The notes: generated by a model not told the origin, from the sequence alone. DNA of 64,000 nt from Halosimplex halobium (GCF_051414055.1 NZ_JBLKNX010000018.1:62001-126000), one strand, 5' to 3'; counted from the first letter of the stretch, positions 1 to 8,446 are shown. Numbers and translations: made by a program.

Positions 1-1281
1 GAAGGCCGCACACAGGGGGATCACGTCGTCGGTGAGCGCGTCACCCTCGAAGGCGACCTCGGCGCGGTGTTCGAGGATGTCCCGCAGCTGGTTGGCGTCG
101 TAGGGCGGGAAGACGATCTCCTCCTCGCCGAGGCTGGACTTGACGCGGGGGTCGAGGAAGTCGGTGAACTTCAGGTCGTTGGAGATGCCCATGATCGAGA
201 CCCGCGACCGCTCCAGCTCGGAGTTCATCCGCGAGAGGTTGTAGAGGGTGTCGTCGCCCGATTTCTCGACGAGCTTGTCGATCTCGTCGAGCATGATGAC
301 GACCACCCGCTCGTGGTAGTCGACGGCGTCGAAGAAGGTGCTGTAGACCCTGTCCGTGGGCCAGCCGGTCATCGGGACCTGCTCGAAGGAGTCGCGGTCG
401 TCCTCCAGCTGCTCGATGCGGTCCTCGACGGCGGCGGCCGAGTCGTACTCGGTGTCCGCCAGGGCCGTCGGATCGTCCCGTGCGCGCTCGCGCAGGTCCG
501 CGAGCTCGTCGAGCTCCTCGTCGATGACCGCCTCGTTTTTCTCGATGAACTTGTTGGCCAGCTGGGCGAGCACGCGGTACTGCGTGTCCGTGACCTCGCA
601 GTTGATGTACTCGACCTCGCAGGGGACCTCGTACTTCTGGGAGGTAGATTCCAGTTCCGTGCTGACGAACTTCGCGCTGGCGGTCTTGCCCGTCCCCGTC
701 TTCCCGTAGATGAGGATGTTCGACGGGGAGTCTCCCCGGAGCGCGGTCACGAGGATGGTCGCCATGTTGTTGATCTGCTCCTCGCGGTGGGGAAGCTTGC
801 GCGGCGTGTAGGACGGTCGGAGGACCTCCTTGTTCTCGAAGATGGGGTCGCCGGCCAGCAGGTCGTCGAACAGCCCCTGGGAGGCCTCCTCGGTGTCCTC
901 CGAGCCCACGTCGTCGAGCATCACGTCGTCGAGCACCGACGAGTCGACCCCATCGCCCCCGGCGTCGAGGTCGACGTCGGCGGACCCGACGCTCCCCCGG
1001 ACGCTACTCGACGGGTCGCCCCCTTCGGGGGACGCCGGGTCAGCGTCCGACGAGTCGTCGCCGGGTGAATCGTCCCCCGGCGAGTCGTCTCCCTGGGAGT
1101 CGCCGTTCCCCGAGTCGCCGTCCGTCGAACTCCCCCCGTCGTCTGTCTGTCGGTCGCCGTCGCGCCCGGTCGATTCTTCCCCGTCCGCCGTCGGGGGTGC
1201 CTGTTCGCCGTCCTCGCCCGCTCCATCCACGAACCGCTGTGAATCGAGCGTCGTGTCCTGGTCTGTGTCGTCCCCGTTCAT
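1..1281 (-). CDS. orc1: Orc1/Cdc6 origin-binding AAA+ ATPase (3' end beyond window)
   Basis: Initiator protein that binds ORB elements and loads MCM at the origin. The ATG is at 1281 and the reading frame is open to the window edge, so the C-terminal winged helix is not seen. The first ~140 residues are a long, acidic, Ser/Asp/Gly-rich extension. The conserved core starts near FENKEVLRPSYTPRKLPHR. Walker A is GKTGTGKT (about residues 192-199) and Walker B is VVVIMLDEIDKL, followed by the sensor region LSRMNSELERSRVSIMGISN. It is transcribed away from the adjacent origin, the usual arrangement for haloarchaeal oriC1. Several long plus-strand frames over it are GC-rich antisense shadows. Confidence 0.95.
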   Translation of the reverse strand, partial: MNGDDTDQDTTLDSQRFVDGAGEDGEQAPPTADGEESTGRDGDRQTDDGGSSTDGDSGNGDSQGDDSPGDDSPGDDSSDADPASPEGGDPSSSVRGSVGSADVDLDAGGDGVDSSVLDDVMLDDVGSEDTEEASQGLFDDLLAGDPIFENKEVLRPSYTPRKLPHREEQINNMATILVTALRGDSPSNILIYGKTGTGKTASAKFVSTELESTSQKYEVPCEVEYINCEVTDTQYRVLAQLANKFIEKNEAVIDEELDELADLRERARDDPTALADTEYDSAAAVEDRIEQLEDDRDSFEQVPMTGWPTDRVYSTFFDAVDYHERVVVIMLDEIDKLVEKSGDDTLYNLSRMNSELERSRVSIMGISNDLKFTDFLDPRVKSSLGEEEIVFPPYDANQLRDILEHRAEVAFEGDALTDDVIPLCAAF

Positions 1282-1309
1282 CGTAGTCGTTGTAGTACCG
1301 CGTATCCGA

Positions 1310-1330
1310 ACCCCTCCGTTTCGCCTGGAA
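1310..1330 (-). repeat. ORB-like element (orc1-proximal)
   Basis: Read on the minus strand this has TTCCA, a 3-nt spacer-like segment, then GAAACGGAGGGGT. It matches the two stronger ORBs of the origin with one change in the GAAACGAAGGGGT core. It lies between the orc1 start and its promoter, so Orc1 binding here could also control orc1. Confidence 0.65.
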
Positions 1331-1416
1331 GTGTCGCCGCGCACCCGCAGAGCGCGACTCCAGTCGATGATATCGCCGTGTTCAGTCGATCTCGAAGATT
1401 ACGGCGAGTCCAGTTG

Positions 1417-1452
1417 AACCACAAGAACCCGTGGTTGATACGATATTAAATA
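1417..1452 (-). promoter_or_regulatory. orc1 promoter with inverted repeat
   Basis: On the minus strand a TATA-like TTTAATAT lies at about 1445-1452. A 6-bp inverted repeat, AACCAC-N8-GTGGTT (1417-1422 / 1431-1436), sits where the transcription start would fall. This is a plausible autoregulatory operator (inference). The predicted leader to the ATG at 1281 would be about 140 nt. Confidence 0.45.
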
Positions 1453-1635
1453 TTTCGGTGACCGTCGCAGGGGTGATCGGAGTCCAGCCGCGATCGTCCA
1501 GCGAACGGACGTTAGCGCGTATATTCGGGCGATTTCGTCGGTCGAACCGACAACCGGAGTGACCGGGAGATCGGACGGCGGTCCAGCCGCCGCGATCTGT
1601 GACTGGTATCGAACACGAACCGGCGGAACACCCCC

Positions 1636-1657
1636 ACCCCTTCGTTTCGGGTGGAAC
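1636..1657 (-). repeat. origin recognition box (ORB), left of the AT-rich core
   Basis: On the minus strand it reads GTTCCACCC followed by GAAACGAAGGGGT, continuing into a G-rich tail (GGGGGTGTT) toward lower coordinates. This is the haloarchaeal ORB pattern of a TTCCA-type half, a GAAAC core and a G-string. It is inverted relative to the box at 1933. Confidence 0.85.
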
Positions 1658-1689
1658 GCGACAAGAGGGGGTGGGGGGTCCCAGCGGGA

Positions 1690-1860
1690 TCACCCGAGCC
1701 TGCTAGAGAGAAAGATTTACTATCTAGACCGTAAAACCAAACCCGCACCAGAGAGAAAACAATATTTCGTCTACGTTCGTGTCTAGTTGTAGAGGATCTA
1801 TACCCTCTAGTTATCCTGAAATCACCACAGGTTATTCTAGACAAATCTAGAATGACCGAC
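1690..1860. other. AT-rich duplex-unwinding region of the replication origin
   Basis: A strongly AT-rich stretch in an otherwise ~68% GC neighbourhood, containing repeated TCTAGA-like motifs (near 1700, 1725, 1781, 1838 and 1846). It lies between two oppositely oriented ORBs. With orc1 on one side and oapABC on the other, this is the predicted melting site of a chromosomal origin (oriC1 type). No convincing ORF crosses it. Confidence 0.85.
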
Positions 1861-1932
1861 ACGCATCCGATTCCGACCCCGAAGTAGCAACGGGTTCGAC
1901 CGCTCCTCGAACCACCCCCACGGGCGGCCCCC

Positions 1933-1959
1933 GTTCCAGTTGAAACGAAGGGGTGGGGG
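1933..1959 (+). repeat. origin recognition box (ORB), right of the AT-rich core
   Basis: Reads GTTCCAGTT then GAAACGAAGGGGT and a G-rich tail GGGGG. It is identical over the 13-base core to the box at 1636-1657, but on the opposite strand. The G tails of both boxes therefore point outward from the AT-rich core. Confidence 0.85.
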
Positions 1960-2262
1960 TCGGGTTTCCGCCCGTCGAATCGTCCGATCCCAGCTCGTTC
2001 GGTCACCGGAGCGGTCGGTCAACCATCCGAACCGGTCTCGGCAACCGTTCGACCCGTTCTCGCCCAACCGTCGGACCCGTTCTCAGTCGACATTCCGGAC
2101 CGCTCCTCGGCGGGCGGTCCCTTCTGGTCTCCGTCCGATACCCAGACTGGTGGCTTCCTGCTGTAGTCGCGGTTGACCCGGAAAGAGCGGCAGTCGCGGC
2201 CGACTCCGTAAATCAGCGGAAGGGACCGTAAATCGAGCGAATCCCTCCGTTCTATCCGGATA
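1960..2262. other. origin-proximal non-coding stretch
   Basis: About 300 bp between the right ORB and the oap promoter. Small open frames here lack start context or recognisable content. A loosely repeated motif (CCGTTCGACCCGTTCTCGCCCAACC followed by a similar unit) is visible near 2043-2090. No further clear ORB was seen. Confidence 0.4.
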
Positions 2263-2270
2263 TTTATATA
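2263..2270 (+). promoter_or_regulatory. TATA box of the oapABC operon
   Basis: TTTATATA sits about 75 nt upstream of the oapA ATG, so initiation is expected near 2295 with a leader of roughly 50 nt. Confidence 0.6.
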
Positions 2271-2316
2271 TGTCTGACGTAGGCTTAAGTGAGTCGGAGC
2301 GGCTTATTCGCTCAGA

Positions 2317-2333
2317 TGCGCCGCCGCGGCGCA
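2317..2333 (+). promoter_or_regulatory. oapA: hairpin abutting the oapA ribosome binding site
   Basis: TGCGCCG-CCG-CGGCGCA is a perfect 7-bp stem with a 3-nt loop, directly followed by AGGAGGATAGG and the ATG at 2344. In the leader RNA it would stack against the Shine-Dalgarno sequence and could tune oapA translation (inference). Confidence 0.45.
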
Positions 2334-2343
2334 GGAGGATAGG

Positions 2344-2985
2344 ATGGGACTGTTCACAGAGCTCAAAGACAGCATTTCGAGGGCGGCGTCGACGCTGTTC
2401 TCGGAGGAGGACCCGAAACGTATCGGCATCTACGGCCCGCCGAACGCGGGGAAGACGACGCTGGCCAACCGCATCGCCCGGGACTGGACCGGCGACGCGG
2501 TCGGCCCGGAGAGTCACGTTCCCCACGAGACGCGCCGGGCTCGCAGGAAGGAAGACGTCGAGATCGAGCGCGACGGCAAGACGGTCAACATCGACATCGT
2601 CGACACGCCTGGCGTGACGACGAAGGTCGACTACACGGAGTTTCTCGAACACGACATGGAGAAAGACGACGCGGTCCGCCGCTCGCGGGAGGCGACGGAG
2701 GGCGTCGCGGAGGCGATGCACTGGCTCCGGGAGGACGTCGACGGGGTCATCTACGTGCTCGACTCCACGGAGGACCCGTTCACCCAGGTCAACACGATGC
2801 TCATCGGGATCATCGAGAGCCAGGACCTGCCCGTGCTGATCCTGGCGAACAAGATCGACCTGGAGGAGTCGTCGGTCCAGCGGATCCGCAACGCGTTCCC
2901 GCAACACGAGACGACGGAGCTGTCGGCCCTCGAAGGTGACAACATGGACGAAGTGTACGACCAGATCGCGGAGTACTTCGGGTGA
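2344..2985 (+). CDS. oapA: origin-associated Era-like GTPase OapA
   Basis: A 213-residue small GTPase, first gene of the oap operon beside the origin. G1 is GPPNAGKTT (about residues 31-39), G3 is DTPG in NIDIVDTPGV, and G4 is NKID in ILANKIDLEE. A strong SD (AGGAGG) precedes the ATG. In Haloferax volcanii the equivalent gene next to the main origin is called oapA (origin-associated protein); its exact role is not settled. The stop overlaps the possible GTG start of oapB, suggesting coupled translation. Confidence 0.92.
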   Translation: MGLFTELKDSISRAASTLFSEEDPKRIGIYGPPNAGKTTLANRIARDWTGDAVGPESHVPHETRRARRKEDVEIERDGKTVNIDIVDTPGVTTKVDYTEFLEHDMEKDDAVRRSREATEGVAEAMHWLREDVDGVIYVLDSTEDPFTQVNTMLIGIIESQDLPVLILANKIDLEESSVQRIRNAFPQHETTELSALEGDNMDEVYDQIAEYFG

Positions 2986-2990
2986 CAACC

Positions 2991-3380
2991 ATGGCCGAAG
3001 CCAAACACCCCGAAGACGAAGACGGAGTGCAGATCGACCTGATCAGCGCCGAGCGCATGGACGGCAAGACGACGATGGAGAAGATCCGGATGATCCTCGA
3101 CGGCGTCCGGGACAACAACATCGTCATCCTCGAGGCCGGCCTCACGCCCGACGAGGAGTCGCGGCTCATCGAGGTCACCATGACCGAGATCAGCCCCGAC
3201 GAGTTCAACGGCATCGAGATCGAGACCTACCCCAAGTCCCAGGCCGACGACTCGAGCCTGCTCGGCCGCCTCATGGGCAAGGAGGAGACCAAGAAGCTCA
3301 CGGTGATCGGGCCGGCCAACCAGATCGAGACGCTCCACAAGGACGAAACTCTCATCAGCGCGCTCGTCTCGCGGAAATAG
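2991..3380 (+). CDS. oapB: origin-associated protein OapB (DUF2073 family)
   Basis: About 129 residues, compact and charged, without transmembrane segments. The start is either the ATG at 2991 or an upstream GTG at 2982 that overlaps the oapA stop; the ATG is preferred because the common frame MAEAKHPEDEDGVQIDLIS begins there. It belongs to the DUF2073 family that accompanies the Era-like GTPase in euryarchaea. The phrase MDGKTTMEKIRMILDGVRDNNIVILEAG is the conserved N-terminal block. It is the second gene of the oap operon, and its biochemical role is unknown. Confidence 0.88.
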   Translation: MAEAKHPEDEDGVQIDLISAERMDGKTTMEKIRMILDGVRDNNIVILEAGLTPDEESRLIEVTMTEISPDEFNGIEIETYPKSQADDSSLLGRLMGKEETKKLTVIGPANQIETLHKDETLISALVSRK

Positions 3381-3387
3381 CCAAGGT

Positions 3388-4281
3388 ATGCCCCACCAGT
3401 GTACGAACTGCGACCGGACGTTCGCCGACGGCTCCAAGGAGATGCTGTCGGGGTGTCCGGAGTGTGGCGGCACGAAGTTCCAGTTCCGCCCCGACGGCTT
3501 CGACGACTCGCCCGGCGACGACGCGAGCAGTTCGACTGGTCCGGACGACGGCGGGGCTCCCGGTTCGACGCCGGACTCGCCGCCGGAGCCGACGGATCGG
3601 CCGGGCGACTCCGTGAGCCGGACGGTCGGCAACGCCGCCGCGACGGTCCGGGACCTGGTCGGCGGTTCGGCCGGCAGCGACGCCACCGAGGCGCGCCCCC
3701 CGGCGGAGTCCGGGGCGGCCGAGACGAGTTCGGCGGCGACTGCCGATACCTCCGACCCCGCGAACGCGCCCGACCCGGCAGATGCCCCTGACCCCGCGGA
3801 CGGACTGGCGGGCGGGGACGACGATATCATCGTCGCGGAGTCCGACCCCGGGACCGAGGACACCGCCCAGGCCGACGCGCGCAGCCAGCTGGTCGACCCC
3901 GACGAGATGCCCGATAGCGAGGGGTTCGAGGCGGCGGACAGCGACGACGCGACCGCCGAGACCAGCGAGGTCGACACCCCGATAGCGAACGGAGACGCGG
4001 CGGCCGGCGAACCCGCCGACGGGCAGGACGCCGAGCGCGCCGAGGAACCCGACCGCCCGGTCGCCGAACAGCCGGACGCCGAACGGGCCGACCGGCCGGA
4101 CCTCGCCGAACTCCGCGAGGAACTCAACGACCAGTTCGAGAGCATCCGCGTCGTCGAGCCCGGTCAGTACGAACTCAACCTGATGGAGCTGTACGACCGC
4201 GAGGAGTACATCATCGCGCTCCAGGAAGACGGGCGCTACAGCATCCAGGTGCCCGAGACCTGGCGCCAGGCCGACGCCTGA
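3388..4281 (+). CDS. oapC: origin-associated zinc-ribbon protein OapC
   Basis: Two conserved ends are joined by a low-complexity acidic linker. Residues 1-35 form a zinc ribbon (CTNC...CPEC). Residues ~50-235 are Ala/Asp/Glu/Pro-rich and probably disordered. The last ~55 residues (LREELNDQFESIRVVEPGQYELNLMELY...) are a conserved folded tail. It lies 7 bp after oapB, the third gene of the operon. The 297-residue length reflects the variable linker. A nucleic-acid-binding role is an inference from the ribbon. Confidence 0.88.
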   Translation: MPHQCTNCDRTFADGSKEMLSGCPECGGTKFQFRPDGFDDSPGDDASSSTGPDDGGAPGSTPDSPPEPTDRPGDSVSRTVGNAAATVRDLVGGSAGSDATEARPPAESGAAETSSAATADTSDPANAPDPADAPDPADGLAGGDDDIIVAESDPGTEDTAQADARSQLVDPDEMPDSEGFEAADSDDATAETSEVDTPIANGDAAAGEPADGQDAERAEEPDRPVAEQPDAERADRPDLAELREELNDQFESIRVVEPGQYELNLMELYDREEYIIALQEDGRYSIQVPETWRQADA

Positions 4282-4414
4282 GCCCCCTCCTGCGCCGCAC
4301 CCCCGCTTTCGACTCGACTGTCCTCTCCCGACTATCGGTCCCGGCCGCGATATCACCTGCCGAAACCGCGTAACCATCACGATCTTTTTGCCTGCTTACC
4401 GAGTACGCTAGCGC

Positions 4415-5935
4415 ATGGCACACCAGGAGACAGACCCGTCGGAGGGGTCGCTCTCCATCGAGAGCGACTGGGGAGTCCAGTACGTCGACGGCGAGTGGCT
4501 CGACCGGGGTGACCGCGACGGTATCGAGGTCGTCGACCCGTCGACCCGGGAGCCGGCCGCGACGGTCCCCGCGGGCACCTCCGACGACATCGACCGGGCG
4601 TTCGAAGCGGCCGCCGCCGCTCAGCCCGAGTGGGCCGACACGCCGCCCCACCGGCGGGCGTCGGTACTCCGGGGATTCGTCGACGCCGTCGACGACTACT
4701 TCGAGGATTTCGTGGCGCTTCTGACCGCCGAGTCGGGGAGCACCGCGACGAAGGCGAAGTTCGAGGTGATGACGGCGAAGGGGATGGCACAGGAGGCCGC
4801 GAGTCTTCCCACCCGCCTCTCCGGGGAGTACCGCGACTCGCTGATCGCGGGGAAGGACAACCAGGTCAAGCGGGTCCCCGCGGGGGTCGTCGCGGTCATC
4901 ACGCCGTGGAACTTCCCGCTGAGTCTCGCGGTCCGCGCGGTCGCGCCGGCGCTCGCGCTCGGCAACGCCGTCGTCCTCAAACCCGCACCGGCCACGCCGG
5001 TCTCCGGCGGGCTCGCCCTCGCCCGGCTGTTCGAGGAGTCGGGACTCGACCCGGGGCTGCTCAACGTCGTCACTGGCCGGGACGACGAGATCGGGGATCC
5101 CGTGTCGGGTCACGCCGAGGCCGACGTGGTCGCGTTCACCGGCTCCACCGAGGTGGGCACCCGCGTCGGCAAGCGGGCGGTCGACTCGATGGCGCTCCCC
5201 GCGCTCGAACTCGGGGGCAACGCGCCGTTCGTCGTCCTCGCCGACGCAGACCTCGACCGGGCGGTCGACGCGGCCGTCTACGGCACCGTCTACCACAGCG
5301 GCCAGGCCTGCATCTCGATCAACCGCCACCTCGTCCACGAGTCGCTGGTCGACGAGTACGTCGACCGGCTGACCGACCGCCTCGAAGCGCTTCCGGCCGG
5401 GAGCGCCCACGACGAGGACACCGTCGTCGGCCCGCTCGTCGACGAGCGCCAGCGCGACAGCGTCCTCGGATTCGTCGAGGATACCGTCGACGCCGGCGCC
5501 GCACTCGAAACGGGGGGCGAACCCGTTGCGACCGAGGACCTCGACGCGGACGAGTCGCTCGTGGTCGCCCCGACCGTCCTCTCGGGAGTGACCAACGACA
5601 TGCCCGCGGCGTGTGACGAGCACTTCGGCCCGGTCGCGCCCGTGATCGCGTTCGCGGACGACGACGAGGCCGTCGAACTGGCCAACGACACCGAGTACGG
5701 CCTCGCGGCCGCGGTCTTCGGCGGCGACCTCGGCCGCGCGGAGGGGGTCGCCGACCGGGTCGACGCCGGGATGGTCCACGTCAACGACCAGCCGATCAAC
5801 GAGGAACCGCACGTCCCGTTCGGCGGGACGAAGGCCTCGGGGATCGGCCGCTACAACGGCGAGGCGGCGCTCCGGGAGTTCACCGAGCCCAAGTGGGTAT
5901 CCGTCCAGCGCGAACCGCGCCGGTACCCGTTCTGA
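4415..5935 (+). CDS. NAD(P)-dependent aldehyde dehydrogenase
   Basis: A 506-residue ALDH-superfamily enzyme oxidising an aldehyde to the acid. Visible motifs are PWNFPL (164-169, oxyanion-hole Asn), the cofactor Lys in VVLKPAP (189), GSTEVG (243-248), the general-base Glu in LELGGN (265) and the catalytic Cys in GQACIS (299). The closest resemblance by eye is to bacterial benzaldehyde/vanillin-type dehydrogenases, but the substrate cannot be fixed. It is monocistronic, with an AT-rich stretch (CGATCTTTTTGCC) upstream. Confidence 0.92.
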   Translation: MAHQETDPSEGSLSIESDWGVQYVDGEWLDRGDRDGIEVVDPSTREPAATVPAGTSDDIDRAFEAAAAAQPEWADTPPHRRASVLRGFVDAVDDYFEDFVALLTAESGSTATKAKFEVMTAKGMAQEAASLPTRLSGEYRDSLIAGKDNQVKRVPAGVVAVITPWNFPLSLAVRAVAPALALGNAVVLKPAPATPVSGGLALARLFEESGLDPGLLNVVTGRDDEIGDPVSGHAEADVVAFTGSTEVGTRVGKRAVDSMALPALELGGNAPFVVLADADLDRAVDAAVYGTVYHSGQACISINRHLVHESLVDEYVDRLTDRLEALPAGSAHDEDTVVGPLVDERQRDSVLGFVEDTVDAGAALETGGEPVATEDLDADESLVVAPTVLSGVTNDMPAACDEHFGPVAPVIAFADDDEAVELANDTEYGLAAAVFGGDLGRAEGVADRVDAGMVHVNDQPINEEPHVPFGGTKASGIGRYNGEAALREFTEPKWVSVQREPRRYPF

Positions 5936-5946
5936 GCGCGGTGGAC

Positions 5947-6038
5947 GAACACGCTCCGGGAGCAGGGTCGAACACGCTTTGGGAGCAGGGTCGAACACGG
6001 TTCGAGAGCAGGGCCGTGACGCTTCGGGAGCAGGGGCG
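5947..6038 (+). repeat. four-copy 23-bp tandem repeat
   Basis: Four adjacent units of exactly 23 bp start at 5947, 5970, 5993 and 6016. Each contains the core GGGAGCAGGG (GAGAGCAGGG in the third). The first three begin GAACACG. The array starts 12 bp after the ALDH stop codon. It is non-coding as far as can be seen. Confidence 0.85.
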
Positions 6039-6165
6039 GACCCCGTCCAGCGAACAGATTCGGGACGGGGATCAACCGCCGACCCGCTGCCGTCCGGCGG
6101 TCACGCGTGCAGGCACAATCGTTATACTCTCGGCCGTCGATACTCGTCCCAACGGAGGGGTACCC

Positions 6166-6294
6166 GTGACTCGCCAGCGATCGCACCTCGAGGAGTGGGC
6201 CTCACTGCTCGACGAGCGAGTGTCCGACGACGCACTCGACGAGGGGCGCCGCGAGCGCCGAACCGACCGGCCGGATCCCCAGCGGGGCGGTTGA
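6166..6294 (+). CDS. 42-residue hypothetical microprotein
   Basis: GTG at 6166 follows the SD-like GGAGGGG (6154-6160) at a good distance, and TATA-like GTTATACT lies ~45 bp upstream. The peptide (VTRQRSHLEEWASLLDERVS...) is soluble, highly charged and helical in its first half. A longer frame continues upstream through the tandem repeats but has no good start. Function unknown. Confidence 0.4.
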   Translation: MTRQRSHLEEWASLLDERVSDDALDEGRRERRTDRPDPQRGG

Positions 6295-6390
6295 CCCCGG
6301 TGCCCGGCCGAATCCCGGTGTTCGGCCGGCCGGGATTCGGCCGTCAGGTTCGCCCCGATCCGACCCGCCTCGCCCGCCGGAGTCCGCCGG

Positions 6391-7314
6391 TCACTCCTCG
6401 CTCGTCATCCGCCCGTACTGGTCGGAGAGCTTCTCGGCCGCGTCGTCCATCAGGTCGCGTTCGTACTCGGAGAGTTCCCACTCGACGACCTCCTCGACGC
6501 CGTCGGACCCGAGCTTGACTGGGACGCCGAAGGCCGTGTCGTCGTAGCCGAACTCGCCGTCGAGGGCGACCGAGCAGGGGAGCACCTCGCCGGTGTCCCG
6601 GAGGATGGCCTCGACGGTGTGGGCGACGCCCGTCGCGGGGCCCCACTGGGTCGCGCCCTTCCGCTCGATGACGTCCATCGCCGACTCCTGGAGGTCTTCG
6701 AGGATCTCCTCGCGCTCGTCGGCGGAAAAGTCGGGGTCGCGGCCGTCGACGCGGACCTTCGAGAAGACGGGGACCTGCGCGTCGCCGTGCTCGCCGAGGA
6801 TCGTCGCCTCGACGTTGCCGACCTGCGTGTCGAACCGCTCGGAGAGGACGTAGCGAAAGCGCGCGGAGTCGAGCCGGCCGCCGAAGCCGACCACCTTCTC
6901 GCGAGCCCGGTCGCCCGTCTCGTAGAGGTGGCGGTTGAGCAGGTCGACGGGGTTCGAGGTCGTCACCGTCACGAAGTCGTCGTTGTGCTCGGCCAGCGAG
7001 GAGCCGATGTCCTCCATGATCGGCGCGTTGTCGCCCGCCAGGTCGATGCGGGTCTGGCCGGGCGACCGCGGGATGCCGGCCGTGATGACCACCACGTCCG
7101 AGCCGGCGGTGTCCTCGTAGGTGCCCTGCCGGACGGTCGTGTTCGAGTCGTAGGCGACGCCGTGGTTGGTGTCGGCCGCCTGGCCTACCGTCTCGTCTTC
7201 CTTGTCCGGGATGTCCACGAACACCAGCTCGTCGACGATGTCCCGGAGCGCAAGGTTGTACCCCGCTGCCGCCCCGACGGTGCCTGCCGCACCGACGATG
7301 CTGACTTTCGTCAT
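6391..7314 (-). CDS. mdh: malate dehydrogenase (LDH-like family)
   Basis: A 307-residue NAD-dependent malate/oxaloacetate enzyme of the TCA cycle. It has Rossmann GAAGTVG (8-14), the substrate-loop arginines in IPRSPGQTR (83 and 89), NPVD (121-124), the LDSARFR segment, and catalytic His in GEHGD (176). Arg at position 83, rather than the Gln of lactate dehydrogenases, fits malate specificity. The acidic C-terminus is typical of haloarchaeal orthologues. It is monocistronic and faces the tandem-repeat spacer. Confidence 0.96.
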   Translation of the reverse strand: MTKVSIVGAAGTVGAAAGYNLALRDIVDELVFVDIPDKEDETVGQAADTNHGVAYDSNTTVRQGTYEDTAGSDVVVITAGIPRSPGQTRIDLAGDNAPIMEDIGSSLAEHNDDFVTVTTSNPVDLLNRHLYETGDRAREKVVGFGGRLDSARFRYVLSERFDTQVGNVEATILGEHGDAQVPVFSKVRVDGRDPDFSADEREEILEDLQESAMDVIERKGATQWGPATGVAHTVEAILRDTGEVLPCSVALDGEFGYDDTAFGVPVKLGSDGVEEVVEWELSEYERDLMDDAAEKLSDQYGRMTSEE

Positions 7315-7487
7315 ATCACGTGATCTGTTCCCACGTTCCGGGGGTAAAAGTATCGAAACCCGTCCGCTGGGGCCGTCGTTCGTCCATTCTGTGTTCGACA
7401 GGTGTCGATAACGACGGCGAACGGTCGGGCCGTCGCTCGGGCGGCCGTGGCGACGGCCTTTTTGGGAGCGGCCGGTATCCTACGGGT

Positions 7488-8351
7488 ATGAGCGACTTCG
7501 ACAAGGAGGCCGAACGGGAGCGGCTCCGCGAAAAGTACGAACAGGACAAACAGAAGCGGGAGGCCAGCGAGCGGATGAGCGATCTGTTGCTGAAGGGCGC
7601 GACGATGACCAACGCCCACTGCAACGACTGCGGCGACCCCATCTTCCGCTACGACGGCGACGAGTTCTGCCCCACCTGCCAGCGCGTGGTCACGAACGAC
7701 GAGGCCGTCGAGGAGGCCGCCGAGGACGACGGACAGGTCGACGAGCCCGTCCAGACACCCGACGAGGGCGCCACGGCCGACACAGGGGGGGCCGACCAGG
7801 GCGCCGCCGACGCGGGCGACACGAGCGCCGATCGACCTGCGGAGGCCCAGAACGGCGACACGCCCGGTCACATCGAGATCAAACAGCCCGACGGGCCCGC
7901 GGTCCGGACCGGCGCCGACGACTCCGGGAGCGACCAGTCGCGCGCCCAGGAGTCGAACGCGGACGCCGGTCAGCGGAACGCGGACACCGGTCAGCCGACG
8001 GACACCGGCCAGTCCGCGAACGCCGACCGGCCGACGGGCACGGAACAGCCGAACCAGCGCCGGCAGAGCCAGCACCAGCAGGACCAGCGACAGCCGCCCC
8101 AGTCGGGAGGTCGGGCCGGTCAGTCGCAGGAGCGTCGGTCCCGGACCCCGTCGCCGTCCGAACCGGCGGACGCTCCGGTCGCCGGCGAGTCGGACGACGA
8201 GTTCGGTGCAGCCCGCGCGTCGCTGGTCCGGACGCTCCGCAAGCAGGCCGAGCGCGCGGAGAACTGCGAGGACCCCCGTCGCGCCCGCGACCACCTCGCG
8301 GCCGCGCGCGAGGCGGCCGAGGCCCTCGGCGCGCTCTCGGGGTCGTACTGA
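7488..8351 (+). CDS. Sjogren/scleroderma autoantigen-1 (ZNRD2)-like zinc-ribbon protein
   Basis: The start at 7488 (MSDFDKEAERERL) is chosen because the conserved domain begins there; the upstream open frame is spacer. Residues ~25-65 carry DLLLKGATMTNAHC-N2-C...C-P-T-C, the archaeal/eukaryal SSSCA1 p27 zinc ribbon. A ~170-residue Gln/Asp/Pro-rich linker follows. The C-terminal ~45 residues (ASLVRTLRKQAERAENCEDPRRARDH) are helical and conserved. The molecular role of the family in archaea is unknown. Confidence 0.8.
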   Translation: MSDFDKEAERERLREKYEQDKQKREASERMSDLLLKGATMTNAHCNDCGDPIFRYDGDEFCPTCQRVVTNDEAVEEAAEDDGQVDEPVQTPDEGATADTGGADQGAADAGDTSADRPAEAQNGDTPGHIEIKQPDGPAVRTGADDSGSDQSRAQESNADAGQRNADTGQPTDTGQSANADRPTGTEQPNQRRQSQHQQDQRQPPQSGGRAGQSQERRSRTPSPSEPADAPVAGESDDEFGAARASLVRTLRKQAERAENCEDPRRARDHLAAAREAAEALGALSGSY

Positions 8352-8446
8352 GACGCGCCGTCACACCGCGAAGAATTTCCCCACCACGAACGACCGTCCG
8401 GAGAACCTCTCCACCGCGGGTTCCCCCTTCCCGCGGATCTCCGTCC

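Noticed and set aside
67..1068. Long plus-strand open frame across the orc1 region (333 codons).
   Set aside because: Antisense shadow of orc1 in GC-rich DNA. The minus strand has clear Walker A and B motifs and normal haloarchaeal composition.
5947..6038. CRISPR or iteron array at the 23-bp repeats.
   Set aside because: The units are directly adjacent without spacers, and no rep or cas gene is close.
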